The notes: generated by a model not told the origin, from the sequence alone. A stretch of 64,000 nucleotides of DNA from TA-21 sp035620895 (GCA_035620895.1 DASPFY010000039.1:112402-176401), one strand, 5' to 3'; positions 1 through 8,625 are shown, counted from the stretch's first letter. Made by a program: numbers and translations.

Positions 1-170
1 ATTTAAATTCCTTCTATATCTCGTAAATACACACGACCCAAATAATCTCAAGTACAACAAAATGGTATTCTAAAGATATTACACTGATGAGAGGTTACCA
101 ATCTTATTTAGGGTTCATACAATTGGTAAAGGATCGAATATTATCGGGACACTATTGAAATTGTTTTCCT

Positions 171-1235
171 TTACTTTTCTAAAATAAATTCATCTACTGG
201 CATACCAAAATGCCTTCCAGATGAAGATTTGGCATAAGCTAGGACTTCATCACCTACTTTTAGATCAGTAACAGATACAAGTTTATTGTCTTTTGTGATC
301 AACCTTATCGTTTCAGCATTCTGGAGAATTACAGTTCCCTTAGAATCATCTATTTGAGCCATTACCAATTTCATAGGTCGTGATTCGATTTTGGATCTCC
401 CTACTGTAGATTTTCTGCTCGTTCCATCCTTGCTAATAACGAGAATTTCCACTCCCGCTTCAAGTTCAGATAGATATTTTGTAGTTCCATCGGACACGGC
501 AGTATAACAGTGAACGGCTCCAGCATTTACTCTAAATGGTCGAGGGGAGGTAAAGGAGGAACCTACAGATTCGTTGTGTACCAGGAACAAGAAATTTGAT
601 TTACTACCTATAAGCATACCTTCACCCATGTTCATCATCGATACTGTATCCACACATACTCTTTCACCTACTCCTACGTCCTTTAATTCTAATATTCTTG
701 CATATTCTAACTTGAAAGTAGGATTATCAAGCAAGTCGTGCGAATTCTCAACTTGAGATACGTCATCTGTTTCCAATATAACACCATCAACACCAAGTTC
801 TAAAACAGAGAACATAGTTCTAATTTCCTCTGAATTTCTTGTAGTTGCGTAAATTTTAGTTCCCGACTTCTGTAGTTTGGCTATAAGGTTCTCCAATGGA
901 ATTATCTTCCAGTCAGTAGCCTCAACAACTACAAATTCTGCACCATACTTAGATGCAAGAACTATTTCTTCTAAATCGTTATTATTTGATATCTTTTTTA
1001 TATAACCTACACTTTTGGTAAGATTTTTCTTACTTTTCTTCAACAAGTCTAGAGTGTCACACACAACAAAATCCGCATTATCAGAGTGAAATATTGTTCT
1101 GAATTTTTTGCTTGTGATAACAGAAGGGTCGACATAAATCAGTGAGACATTCGATACTTTGGATAAAAAGTCATCAAGTTTTTCTTTTTCTACAAGCGGT
1201 TTTAGAATGAATTCTTTATTTTTTTGAACTGACAA
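171..1235 (-). CDS. aroB': 3-dehydroquinate synthase II (archaeal type)
   Basis: Makes 3-dehydroquinate in the archaeal early shikimate route by NAD-dependent oxidative deamination and cyclisation of 2-amino-3,7-dideoxy-D-threo-hept-6-ulosonate (ADH); cytosolic. The 354 residues have the full family length. The central motif V-C-V-D-T, followed by M-G-E-G-M-L-I-G-S and L-F-L-V-H-N-E, and the later segment F-R-V-N-A-G-A-V-H match the DHQS-II family as I know it. The start overlaps by 20 bp the end of the upstream ADH synthase gene, so the two are co-transcribed and probably translationally coupled. This is the second gene of the pair, and nothing is broken. The reaction is family knowledge; the identification rests on motifs and the neighbour. 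Confidence 0.93.
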   Translation of the reverse strand: MSVQKNKEFILKPLVEKEKLDDFLSKVSNVSLIYVDPSVITSKKFRTIFHSDNADFVVCDTLDLLKKSKKNLTKSVGYIKKISNNNDLEEIVLASKYGAEFVVVEATDWKIIPLENLIAKLQKSGTKIYATTRNSEEIRTMFSVLELGVDGVILETDDVSQVENSHDLLDNPTFKLEYARILELKDVGVGERVCVDTVSMMNMGEGMLIGSKSNFLFLVHNESVGSSFTSPRPFRVNAGAVHCYTAVSDGTTKYLSELEAGVEILVISKDGTSRKSTVGRSKIESRPMKLVMAQIDDSKGTVILQNAETIRLITKDNKLVSVTDLKVGDEVLAYAKSSSGRHFGMPVDEFILEK

Positions 1236-2010
1236 TATTTTTTAATGCCTCTTTTGTTTTTTCACTGTTAAAAATAATTCTAGATAATGCCTTGAGAATT
1301 TGTGGAGGATTCTTGTGTTGGAATATGTTACGCCCAAAGGTAACACCAATCGCTCCGGCTTGCATTGCCCCATCACACATTTCCAATATGTCCTCATCCG
1401 TTGTTGCCTTTGGTCCGCCTGCAATAACCACAGGAACAGGGCATGTCCTTACAACCTTCCTAAAGGATTCGCTGTCTCCAGTATAAACAGTCTTAACAAT
1501 ATCTGCTCCTGCCTCAGCGCCAATCCTGGCCACATGTGATACTATATCCACACTAAATGGATCCTTGATGTTTTCACCTCTAGGATACATCATTGCAATC
1601 AACGGAACGTTCCACTCATTACATTTATCGGAAATAATTCCCAATTTTTGGAGCATTTCGGGCTCTTCCTTTGTGCCAATATTTATATGAACTGAAATAC
1701 CATCGGCACCTAGTCTTATTGCATCCTCCACCCCTCCCATTTGTACTTTCTTGTTTGGCGAAAGTCCTAGGGAGGTACTAGCGGACAAGTGCGCAATCAA
1801 TCCCACTTTTGGGGGGCGAGGCAATGATTTGATAATCCCTTTGTTTATAATGACACTTGTAACACCAGAATTTTCACATCGATAAATAAACCCATAAACA
1901 TCTTCTAGGCCGGGTATTGGACCATTTGTTATTCCGTGGTCCATGGGGATACAAAGCATTTTGCCATTATTTAGAATCCTTGAGAGTCTTATCTGTCTGC
2001 CAATAGCCAT
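1216..2010 (-). CDS. aroA': 2-amino-3,7-dideoxy-D-threo-hept-6-ulosonate (ADH) synthase
   Basis: Class I aldolase-fold enzyme that makes ADH from L-aspartate semialdehyde and a deoxyhexose phosphate, the first archaeal step towards aromatic amino acids. The 264 residues carry the DhnA/FbaB-type pattern: C-I-P-M-D-H-G-I-T-N-G near residue 20, an alternating beta/alpha layout, D-I-V-K-T-V-Y-T-G with the Schiff-base lysine, V-V-I-A-G-G-P and a C-terminal G-V-T-F-G-R-N phosphate loop. The ATG start is followed directly by a plausible N-terminus. It is the promoter-proximal gene of a two-gene operon with dehydroquinate synthase II, overlapping by 20 bp. The pairing makes confusion with fructose-bisphosphate aldolase unlikely. 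Confidence 0.92.
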   Translation of the reverse strand: MAIGRQIRLSRILNNGKMLCIPMDHGITNGPIPGLEDVYGFIYRCENSGVTSVIINKGIIKSLPRPPKVGLIAHLSASTSLGLSPNKKVQMGGVEDAIRLGADGISVHINIGTKEEPEMLQKLGIISDKCNEWNVPLIAMMYPRGENIKDPFSVDIVSHVARIGAEAGADIVKTVYTGDSESFRKVVRTCPVPVVIAGGPKATTDEDILEMCDGAMQAGAIGVTFGRNIFQHKNPPQILKALSRIIFNSEKTKEALKNIVSSKK

Positions 2011-2168
2011 TAATATTTAGATAATTTTGTTTTCTGACTTAAAAGTGATATGTTTCTTTTATTTTGATCGAAGATGTGCAGAAATGCTTGCTTCCAGTTC
2101 ATGGAAATAAGATTTGTGGTGCAAACCTCATCAGATTAATAGAACCCAATGGTAGTTTCAAAAGACAC

Positions 2169-2174
2169 AAAAAA
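2169..2174 (-). terminator. T-tract terminator after the PII gene
   Basis: Six consecutive A on the + strand read as T6 on the transcribed minus strand, 17 bp past the stop of the PII gene. Archaeal transcription often ends at such T-tracts, helped by aCPSF1. The only evidence is the tract and its position. Confidence 0.35.
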
Positions 2175-2190
2175 CTAATAAACAGAAAAT

Positions 2191-2538
2191 CTAATCGAGA
2201 GCTCCGTTTCCTCTTTTTTGGGTTCCTATATCTATTGCCTCTGCAACTGTTGAGACAAAGATCTTTCCATCACCTGGAGAACCGGTACTTACGGTGTCCA
2301 AAATTGTCTTTACTACTTTGTCAACTTCACTATCATCCACAACTGAAGATAAACTTGCCCTAGCAGAAAATTCTGAAGTATATTTTCCCGTTCCACGTCC
2401 GGATTGTACTACAGGTTTTTCACCCTTCCCTCTACCTTTTGCGTCCACTATTGTACATCCGCTAAGTCCTATCTTTTTTAGCTCTTCATTTAATTCTGGG
2501 ATTTTTTCACTATGAACAATCGCTTCAATACGCTTCAT
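2191..2538 (-). CDS. PII-family nitrogen regulatory protein with divergent T-loop
   Basis: Trimeric signal protein of the GlnB/GlnK family, which binds ATP/ADP and 2-oxoglutarate and controls nitrogen uptake or assimilation partners. The 115 residues match the fold: M-K-R-I-E-A-I at the start, G-R-G-K-G before the T-loop and G-D-G-K-I-F-V in the B-loop. The T-loop is unlike the bacterial one. It is rich in Gly, Ser and Lys and lacks the uridylylated tyrosine context G-x-E-Y, so covalent control by GlnD is not expected. No amtB gene is next to it. An AT-rich TATA region lies just before the ATG and a long palindrome lies 63-102 bp upstream. Family call is firm; the partner is unknown. Confidence 0.9.
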   Translation of the reverse strand: MKRIEAIVHSEKIPELNEELKKIGLSGCTIVDAKGRGKGEKPVVQSGRGTGKYTSEFSARASLSSVVDDSEVDKVVKTILDTVSTGSPGDGKIFVSTVAEAIDIGTQKRGNGALD

Positions 2539-2600
2539 ATTTTCACATAAATATATAAGAAATATAAGGTTTTCAAATATCTTTAGACAGATTAAATATA

Positions 2601-2640
2601 TAACATGGTATGATAATAATACATAATTATCATAATGTTA
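2601..2640 (-). promoter_or_regulatory. Palindrome upstream of the PII gene, candidate operator
   Basis: Left arm TAACAT-GG-TATGATAAT and right arm ATTATCATA-ATGTTA pair over 15 bp, with a 2-base bulge and an 8-base loop. It sits 63-102 bp upstream of the PII start codon, upstream of where the TATA box should be, which is the usual place for an archaeal activator site. An RNA role is less likely because it lies before the expected transcription start. Nearest divergent gene: none within 300 bp. Confidence 0.45.
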
Positions 2641-2900
2641 TGCTTTTAAAATAATATAAATTCGTTGGATCTAAATGAGCCCCATATTATATAGAAAAAC
2701 AAGATATTGATTGTTGTAGATTGGACATTGAAGAATATTACGCACATAGTTGTTATCGTTACAAACCCCCTGGCAATGCTTATCCCACCCTCATGATGTT
2801 GATACTGCTCATAATAACGCATGTTCTAGATTATATCATACGTATTGAGCCACCAAACTAAGGTTAATAAAAGCCAAAGGCAAGTAAGGTATTTTTGAGT
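2641..2900. other. Intergenic stretch with no gene seen
   Basis: Together with the palindrome region this makes about 360 bp without a gene between the PII gene and the secreted protein gene to its right. It is AT-rich and I found no coding frame with a plausible product. Confidence 0.5.
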
Positions 2901-3521
2901 CTATTTGAATAAATCTGTATCCAGAATGTTTTTCATTTTGTAAATAAGATCATCAAAAGTGTTTTGATTCACTAATTTAGTAAAACTATTATTGTCAAAA
3001 CTCTGTACGATTGTAGAATTATACATAGATCTTTGAAAGGATTGCTTTATTTCGTCTACAGAGTCTGGAGCACTTTCATTATTGGGCTGCATTTCATTAC
3101 TTATGTTTTGGGTATTATTGCTAGCGTTTACTCCTATTCTTGGTTCAATGGGAATATCTTGGGTAATAGTTTGATTATTTTTTCCCAACGTAAGACTTGA
3201 AGGTAATTCCTCTCCAAAACTACTCTTTCCAGAGTCTTCGCCCAAGTTGGCAGTATCAGTGGTTAGCATGTCTACAGTTTCTCCAATCATTCCGTCAATT
3301 GAACCAGACAAGACATCATTTACTGTCTCACTAATGGATGATGAAGGAGTACTAGCGGCCATTTGTTGATCGGATAACAGTGAATTGGCAGTGGTTAAGT
3401 TTGGTTGGATATTAGGGGTGGTTAAGTTTGGTTGTGCACTGGTTAGTCCACTGGCGGCTAATAAAACAAAACTGATGAGTGATATGGCATAAACATGGTA
3501 TAACTTGAAATTTCTTGACAC
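2901..3521 (-). CDS. Secreted Ser/Asn/Thr-rich protein, unknown function
   Basis: The protein has 206 residues and a GTG start. A hydrophobic N-terminal segment (about residues 10-30, ending in A-A-S-G-L-T-S-A) reads as a Sec signal peptide or anchor. The rest is low-complexity and rich in Asn, Ser, Thr and Gln, with many N-x-S/T sequons suggesting surface glycosylation. A short repeat of the form Q-P-N-L-T-T occurs twice near residue 32, mirrored by a GGTTAAGTTTGG repeat in the DNA. The C-terminal 50 residues look more ordered. I do not recognise a domain. It stands alone between long intergenic regions and is probably an envelope protein. Confidence 0.65.
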   Translation of the reverse strand: MSRNFKLYHVYAISLISFVLLAASGLTSAQPNLTTPNIQPNLTTANSLLSDQQMAASTPSSSISETVNDVLSGSIDGMIGETVDMLTTDTANLGEDSGKSSFGEELPSSLTLGKNNQTITQDIPIEPRIGVNASNNTQNISNEMQPNNESAPDSVDEIKQSFQRSMYNSTIVQSFDNNSFTKLVNQNTFDDLIYKMKNILDTDLFK

Positions 3522-3930
3522 TTGAACACGTCAAGAAAATTACTAATAAATCATCAGGTTCATATGTTGTGTCTTTAGGGTAAATAATTGTGATCCTGAG
3601 ATATTAGAACCAGGTTCTCGATTGCCTGCATGTTCTCACTTTATTTAATAATTGCGATAAATAATTAAAAATATTTCATTTGTACAAACGACAGAACTAA
3701 GACATACAACTGAAATCGTTTCAGATATTATAATGGCATTTGTAGGCAGAAATACTTTCCACTGACTCTGATTCACCAGACACATCTATCTTTAGTAAGT
3801 ACGATAGATCGGTCGATCTACAACAATTTATGTTTTTATGCGAAATGAAATCCAAAAATGCTAGATACGTTACTAATTATAGATATATCGCTTCATGTGC
3901 GAAAAGGTGATTATGTGAAAAAAGAAGGTA
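3522..3930. other. Intergenic region with a short perfect palindrome
   Basis: About 400 bp without a recognised gene. At 3805-3820 there is a palindrome with 7-bp arms, TAGATCG-GT-CGATCTA. A frame on the + strand is open for about 68 codons across 3715-3915 but has no early start codon and no recognisable product. I do not call it. Confidence 0.4.
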
Positions 3931-4563
3931 TTATTCCATTAAGTGCCTGACATCGCCTTCTAATATTCCAGTTTCATTGTGAAGTCTATCAATGTGCTTT
4001 GAAAGGCCTTCTTTAGTATCAAATGGAGAACCGCAGTACGCACATGTGAAGTTTGCCTTACTATGGTCCTTTACATATTCAATTGCCTTGGTATCGATAA
4101 TACATACCGGTGTACCATGTAGAACCTCATCTACGGATGAAAGAGCAATCGCTTCCATTTTCCTAGAAATATCCTCACGTGATATTATTCCGAGAACAGC
4201 AGAATATGCATGAACCATTAATTGTCTTACATTCCGCTTATTCATGATTGTGAGAGCGTCCCTTATGGTATTTTGTGGATTGACTGCTAGAACAGGAGAT
4301 GTCATAATTTCCCTCAACTTAATCTTGGAGGGATTCTTGCCTTCAGATGTTACTTTATAGAGTATATCAGTCTTGCTTACCATTCCTACTACCTCGCCCA
4401 GATGTGATGCAAGAACACTGCGCAGATTTCTTTCCTTCATCCTTTTTATTGCTTCATCCAGAGTTTCATCTGCTTCAAGTATAATCGCATCATTATTCAT
4501 TAAATTTCCAACGGGCCACGAAAGGAGCGATGAAATGCTTTCGGAAACTAGGGCGCCAGTCAT
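3931..4563 (-). CDS. CBS-domain protein with C-terminal C2H2 zinc finger
   Basis: Two CBS motifs (about residues 15-75 and 85-140) form a Bateman module, which in this family senses adenine nucleotides. After a 30-residue linker comes a zinc finger with C174-x2-C177 and H190-x4-H195, of classic C2H2 spacing. At 210 residues the protein has no catalytic domain. It could be a nucleotide-responsive DNA- or RNA-binding regulator, or the finger may mediate protein contacts. It is monocistronic, with a TATA-like AT tract just upstream of the ATG. Domain assignments come from visible motifs; the regulatory role is inference. The CBS plus C2H2 combination is uncommon. Confidence 0.85.
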   Translation of the reverse strand: MTGALVSESISSLLSWPVGNLMNNDAIILEADETLDEAIKRMKERNLRSVLASHLGEVVGMVSKTDILYKVTSEGKNPSKIKLREIMTSPVLAVNPQNTIRDALTIMNKRNVRQLMVHAYSAVLGIISREDISRKMEAIALSSVDEVLHGTPVCIIDTKAIEYVKDHSKANFTCAYCGSPFDTKEGLSKHIDRLHNETGILEGDVRHLME

Positions 4564-4668
4564 GAATATATTATTGTGAGGATATATTTATATATATCCA
4601 CAATTAGTCAAATCAATTTTGAGTGTTAAATGGACATAGAATGCGAAATGTAGCTTTGGTAATGTCAG

Positions 4669-4947
4669 TTAAGGCTCTTGCTTGGAGCTTTTTCTGATTC
4701 TTTTTTGTTTCACTTTACTAGTAGTTTTCGAAATCTCCTTACTTAAGTAAGCCTTGAGTTGCTCAATATTTTCGTTATGGGCTGTTTTTCGAAATGGATC
4801 AATTGGGATCTTCTTTTTACGTGCAATGCGAATATCTGTTACTCCTGATTGTACTAGTTCATCCCTAGAATATCCTCTTGCACGTCGTGAATTGAGGACT
4901 CCATTGGCTACTGTCTTTACGATTCCACGCTTGATAGCATCTTTCAT
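4669..4947 (-). CDS. rpl13e: Ribosomal protein L13e
   Basis: Small basic protein of 92 residues. The pattern R-R-A-R-G-Y-S-R-D-E-L, then A-R-K-K-K-I-P-I-D-P-F-R-K-T, then E-N-I-E-Q-L matches the short archaeal L13e found in Crenarchaeota and Thaumarchaeota, which binds 23S rRNA on the large subunit surface. The C-terminus is a lysine/arginine tail suited to rRNA. It is a single gene close to a tRNA gene. The match is to remembered family consensus, but the order and spacing of the motifs make it fairly safe. Confidence 0.8.
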   Translation of the reverse strand: MKDAIKRGIVKTVANGVLNSRRARGYSRDELVQSGVTDIRIARKKKIPIDPFRKTAHNENIEQLKAYLSKEISKTTSKVKQKRIRKSSKQEP

Positions 4948-5084
4948 AAGCTACAAAAATTAGAGATCTAAATTAAAAGGTTTCTTGATGAAGTACGGAT
5001 TTAATATCAAATTGATTCATTTTTACGATTAAGGAGATATCGGAGAGAAAAACAATCGGTATTAAATGATAGTTAATACTTTGA

Positions 5085-5098
5085 ATAAAATATATTAT
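5085..5098 (+). promoter_or_regulatory. Box A (TATA) promoter of the tRNA-Met gene
   Basis: An AAAATATATT element lies about 40 bp before the first base of the tRNA, the expected place for the TBP site of an archaeal tRNA gene with a short 5' leader. Position and composition are the only evidence. Confidence 0.5.
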
Positions 5099-5132
5099 GT
5101 TTCAAAAAATCATTCTGGTCAAGGGGCTGAGC

Positions 5133-5207
5133 GCCGGGGTAGCTCAGCTTGGTCAGAGCGTTCGACTCATAATCGAAAGGCCGCGGGCTCAAGTCCCGCC
5201 TCCGGCA
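5133..5207 (+). tRNA. tRNA-Met (CAT), elongator type
   Basis: A cloverleaf folds without gaps. The acceptor GCCGGGG pairs with CTCCGGC (one G-U). The D stem is GCTC/GAGC, the anticodon stem TTCGA/TCGAA with loop CTCATAA, and the T stem GCGGG/CCCGC. The anticodon CAT is at 5168-5170. There is no intron, and the discriminator is A. The G1-C72 pair and the lack of three G-C pairs in the anticodon stem argue against initiator tRNA. The overall form resembles archaeal elongator tRNA-Met rather than tRNA-Ile2. The T-loop starts with C instead of the usual T, a small oddity. Confidence 0.93.
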
Positions 5208-5278
5208 CATAATTTGAAACCAAAATTCCAAGGGAAGAAATAAAGAGATATTTATGCCATTAATTTTCTAATTATTAA

Positions 5279-5935
5279 TTGTCAATCACGTTTGAAATTT
5301 TAAAACCAATTATAGATTTCGTCATTTCATTCATATCTACTTTAGGCTACCCAGGAATTTTTTTATTAAGCGTTTTAGAAAGTGCACTGATTCCCATACC
5401 AAGCGAGATCATTATGCCTTTTTCAGGTTTTCTGGTTAGCAACGGGACGTTTGAGCCTGTAAGTGTTGTACTTGCTGGTACTTTTGGAAATCTTGTTGGC
5501 TCAATCCTAACATATTACTTAGGAATAAAGGCGGGAAGGGCATTCATATTAAGATATGGAAAGTACATTTTGTTTAAGAAAAGTCATCTTGAATTTACCG
5601 AAGAGTTGTTCCAGAAATATGGTGATAAAATTTCATTCTTTTGTAGGCTGTTACCTGCAGTACGAACATATATATCTCTTCCGTGCGGCGTTGGTAAAAC
5701 TAATTTTGTTAAATTCTCAATCTACACATTTCTAGGATCACTCATCTGGAACTCAATGTTAACTTACGTTGGTATCATATTAGGGCATAATTGGGAAAAT
5801 ATTGACAAATACGCAATATATCTTGATGTGGTGTCTGTCTGTGTTATAACAGGTTTCGTCATCTGGTTTTTTGTCAAGATTCGTAAGCGATCCAAGACTA
5901 ATCAAAAAAGGGAAGTTTCACAAAGTGATAAATAA
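5279..5935 (+). CDS. DedA/SNARE-associated (VTT) family membrane protein
   Basis: The 218 residues hold several hydrophobic segments and the DedA hallmarks: an early glutamate in S-V-L-E-S-A-L-I-P-I-P-S-E (residues 31-43), a G-x3-G-rich helix, and F-C-R-L-L-P-A-V-R-T (residues 121-130) followed by G-V-G-K. Family members act as proton-coupled lipid scramblases or undecaprenyl-phosphate transporters. In archaea a role in polyprenyl or lipid carrier recycling is plausible but unproven. Translation starts at a TTG; no in-frame ATG fits. The gene lies just after tRNA-Met and before a phosphoesterase, both in the same direction but 85 bp or more apart. Confidence 0.88.
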   Translation: MSITFEILKPIIDFVISFISTLGYPGIFLLSVLESALIPIPSEIIMPFSGFLVSNGTFEPVSVVLAGTFGNLVGSILTYYLGIKAGRAFILRYGKYILFKKSHLEFTEELFQKYGDKISFFCRLLPAVRTYISLPCGVGKTNFVKFSIYTFLGSLIWNSMLTYVGIILGHNWENIDKYAIYLDVVSVCVITGFVIWFFVKIRKRSKTNQKREVSQSDK

Positions 5936-6019
5936 GAAAACTAAGTGTAGCGGAGAAAACTTCATTACTCTCAATAGATTCGTTTATTTGCAATATCTAA
6001 TTAACAATCTGCATTATTA

Positions 6020-6535
6020 ATGAATTTAGGTATAATATCCGATACTCATGATGACCTGCCAAGTCTAAAAAATGCGATAAAGAAATTTAATGAAAATAGA
6101 GTCAGCTATGTAATTCATGCTGGAGATTATGTTTTCCCCGGAGTAGTAAAGCAATTCAAACACCTGGATGGCAAATTGATAGGAGTACTTGGAAACAATG
6201 ACGGTGAAAAATTAGGATTGCTAAAAAATTTCCAAGAAATTGGTGGAGAGCTGCATGGAGAATTTTGTCACCTTGAATTAGATGAATTCAAAATTGCCAT
6301 ATATCATGGAACCAGTAATAAATTGACCGAAGCTATTATCGCAAGTCAAATGTACGATTTGGTCATTCATGGACACACTCATAAGAAACGAGATGAAAAA
6401 ATACGTGATACACTGGTACTAAACCCTGGTTGTGCACACAGAGAGTTTCCCAATATAGAAGGAAATATTGAAACAGAGCCATCGGTCATAATATTTGATA
6501 CTACAAAGATTGACTATCAATTTGTCAAATTATGA
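6020..6535 (+). CDS. YfcE/MJ0936-family metallophosphoesterase
   Basis: The 171-residue calcineurin-like phosphoesterase carries all the metal motifs: D8-x-H10 in I-S-D-T-H, G-D36, G-N-N-D at 58-61, and H-G-H-T-H near residue 128. The family hydrolyses phosphodiesters such as bis-pNPP or 2',3'-cyclic nucleotides with a dinuclear Mn or Ni centre; the natural substrate is unknown. Length is typical for MJ0936-like archaeal proteins. It is a single gene facing aIF5A convergently, about 60 bp away. Confidence 0.88.
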   Translation: MNLGIISDTHDDLPSLKNAIKKFNENRVSYVIHAGDYVFPGVVKQFKHLDGKLIGVLGNNDGEKLGLLKNFQEIGGELHGEFCHLELDEFKIAIYHGTSNKLTEAIIASQMYDLVIHGHTHKKRDEKIRDTLVLNPGCAHREFPNIEGNIETEPSVIIFDTTKIDYQFVKL

Positions 6536-6596
6536 TTACATTAGATGATACTCTAGGCAGTAATTTCTTATTTCAATAATTTGACTTTAGACAAGA

Positions 6597-6989
6597 CTAG
6601 CTTTTTATTCTAGTTATTTTTACCCTTTCGAGAACTTTCCAATATTCAACCTCTGCTCCTTGCACAATTTTTTCTCGTATTTCATCTTCTAATGACGAAG
6701 TTTCAAACATTTCGAATGTTTCTAAATCCATTACTTGAAATATTTGTCCAGAGATGGAAATGATTTGACCATTTCTCTTGTCTATTAGTGGAACATCCAC
6801 ACTAGCAGAAACAGGTGAAACGAGACTGTGCTTTGACCCATCGAATACTGATATTGCAGAAACTCTCGCTTTTGCTGAACCATGTTTTCCAGGCTTGCTA
6901 TGGTCATATGATACAATTCGACATGGTTCGTTATCAATAATTATATAGGAACCTACTTTTAGGCTCCCCAAATCCATCGGTTTGCTCAA
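6597..6989 (-). CDS. eif5A: Translation factor aIF5A
   Basis: 130-residue archaeal IF5A, which relieves ribosome stalling. Its lysine K35, in K-P-G-K-H-G, is the deoxyhypusine/hypusine site. The downstream V-D-V-P-L-I-D-K-R motif and the OB-fold C-terminus are intact. The start is TTG: M-S-K-P at the N-terminus matches other thaumarchaeal aIF5A, while a later ATG (6977) would cut it by four residues. The gene is monocistronic. Confidence 0.95.
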   Translation of the reverse strand: MSKPMDLGSLKVGSYIIIDNEPCRIVSYDHSKPGKHGSAKARVSAISVFDGSKHSLVSPVSASVDVPLIDKRNGQIISISGQIFQVMDLETFEMFETSSLEDEIREKIVQGAEVEYWKVLERVKITRIKS

Positions 6990-7046
6990 TATTGGTCGAA
7001 AAAGTAGAAAATTGCTTCATATTTAACGGTTCTGATCAAAACCGCA

Positions 7047-7652
7047 TTATCTTAGTTTCTCCAAAATAGAGAAGCTTACAAGATTAGTTAGAGGAATCCC
7101 TTTTCTTGCAACATCCTTTCTTGTTTTTTCACAATAGTTTTGATCGCTCTGATGACTCTTTTTACCCTCAACTTCTAAAATTATGATATTGTCCGCATGT
7201 GGAAAAATAAATGGCAGTTTCTTGTTATTGATAAATTTCAGATTTCCTAAGTTTGCGCTTACGAGCATATCTCTCCTTGCTAAAATACCTGCAATATCTG
7301 TTAATTCGTGATTGTCCTGATCATATCTTGTATAGTAAATTGAGACATAACTTACCTTCTCATGATATTTTTCGAACAATTCCGTTTCATTACTAAAGAG
7401 GAAAAGAGAGCTGTTTGGGCGCCGATATCGTGAAATCCCATCAACAATTTTGTCAAGACCATCATATTTGACAAGAATGTAATGATTTGAATTATTCGGG
7501 AAATACGGCTTGCTTTCAAATGCAAATGTGGCCGTAGCGAAATACAAATCCTTAACAATGTCAGAATTCTTCCAATACTCTATCAAACTTTGAGCATTGT
7601 TATCTCTTGGATAGCATATGTATCCGCAAGATGCAATTGAACTATCACTCAA
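7047..7652 (-). CDS. Conserved-looking cytosolic protein, unknown function
   Basis: The protein has 201 residues and a TTG start, with no signal peptide or membrane segment. The composition is ordinary and mixed, with many aromatic residues. A central run predicts alternating strands and helices, and N-I-I-I-L-E-V-E-G-K-K (about residues 152-162) resembles the core strand of a nuclease-like fold, though no full catalytic set is visible. The N-terminal half contains C-G-Y-I-C-Y-P-R. It lies between aIF5A and a glycosyltransferase, all on the minus strand, with about 100 bp to each. I do not recognise the family. Confidence 0.6.
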   Translation of the reverse strand: MSDSSIASCGYICYPRDNNAQSLIEYWKNSDIVKDLYFATATFAFESKPYFPNNSNHYILVKYDGLDKIVDGISRYRRPNSSLFLFSNETELFEKYHEKVSYVSIYYTRYDQDNHELTDIAGILARRDMLVSANLGNLKFINNKKLPFIFPHADNIIILEVEGKKSHQSDQNYCEKTRKDVARKGIPLTNLVSFSILEKLR

Positions 7653-7755
7653 GTCTAGAATCGTAATTCAAGAGTATTATTTATACCATTTTTATTTTTG
7701 TCATTCAAGTCAGACTTTTGATAAAAAGTTAGAAATTCTAAACATTTACCTGTAT

Positions 7756-8625
7756 TCATTTTGTACTTTGTGCAGTATGCCATAATGCAGAGTCTGCATT
7801 TTTGATTCTCGTCATATAGAACGGAATCATGATATAACATAAGCAGGTAGAAAGTGCCCCGAAAGGGTTTCTCATTGTGACACGGAAAAATTCTACAAGG
7901 GCAGTTTTTATGGAAAGATGATTATTTATCTCGTATCGAAGCTTTTTCAACTGATTGTGGCCATTAATTGCTCTAATTACCTGTGAAGAAAAATCAACAA
8001 ACGTCTTGGCTGGTTTGAATAGAACAATTGCGTTTGGGTTAAAGACAACATCGTAACCCATTCCCAAAACTTTGCTTTGGATAAATAGATCTATAGCAAT
8101 TAGGCCTTCGGGGATAGTTATTTTTTTAGCAATATCAGAGCGTATAGATAAGGCTCTACCCATCACAGTATATTCAGATAGTTCTTTTTCTCTTACTGAT
8201 TCCAACCATTCATTGACAAAAATTGTACCCCTTGCAGGAATTCCTCGATCTGCAATCGGCTTTGGATTTGATGCACATATACCCACATTATTATTGATTT
8301 TGTCAACTAATTCCAAAGTACAATTTGGTTCTGGCATCACATCGGCATCATATAGGACAATTATTTCACCCGACGCATTTTGTATTATATTGTTCCAAGC
8401 GTTTGCCGCACCTTTCCTCATGTCATTATGAAGAAAGATAATCTTTTTTGAATGATTTTCCATAAATTGTTTAACGATGACTGGGGTATCATCAGTTGAA
8501 TCATCAGAGATTATGATTTCGACAAGGTCAATTGAATTTAGATCTGAAAAAATCACACTTTCCAAAACTGTTTTGATATTTAATTCTTCATTGTAAGACG
8601 GAATCCCAATAGATACAGTAGTCAA
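7756..8625 (-). CDS. Family 2 glycosyltransferase
   Basis: The 289-residue GT-A glycosyltransferase starts V-S-I-G-I-P-S-Y-N-E-E with D-D-S-T-D-D-T, and carries L-Y-D-A-D-V-M-P as the DxD motif at about residues 93-100. It transfers a nucleotide-sugar-derived residue to a lipid, protein or glycan acceptor. The C-terminal 60 residues are hydrophobic in patches (F-R-V-T-M-R-N-P-F-G-A-L-S), suggesting membrane contact, but there is no clear multi-helix domain. TTG start. Divergent from the porphobilinogen-synthase-like gene. The sugar and acceptor cannot be told. Confidence 0.88.
   Translation of the reverse strand: MTTVSIGIPSYNEELNIKTVLESVIFSDLNSIDLVEIIISDDSTDDTPVIVKQFMENHSKKIIFLHNDMRKGAANAWNNIIQNASGEIIVLYDADVMPEPNCTLELVDKINNNVGICASNPKPIADRGIPARGTIFVNEWLESVREKELSEYTVMGRALSIRSDIAKKITIPEGLIAIDLFIQSKVLGMGYDVVFNPNAIVLFKPAKTFVDFSSQVIRAINGHNQLKKLRYEINNHLSIKTALVEFFRVTMRNPFGALSTCLCYIMIPFYMTRIKNADSALWHTAQSTK

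Noticed and set aside
3715..3915. Open + frame of about 68 codons
   Set aside because: No start codon in its first half and no recognisable pattern.
7655..7840. 61-codon minus frame
   Set aside because: Overlaps the end of the glycosyltransferase in another frame and has no support.
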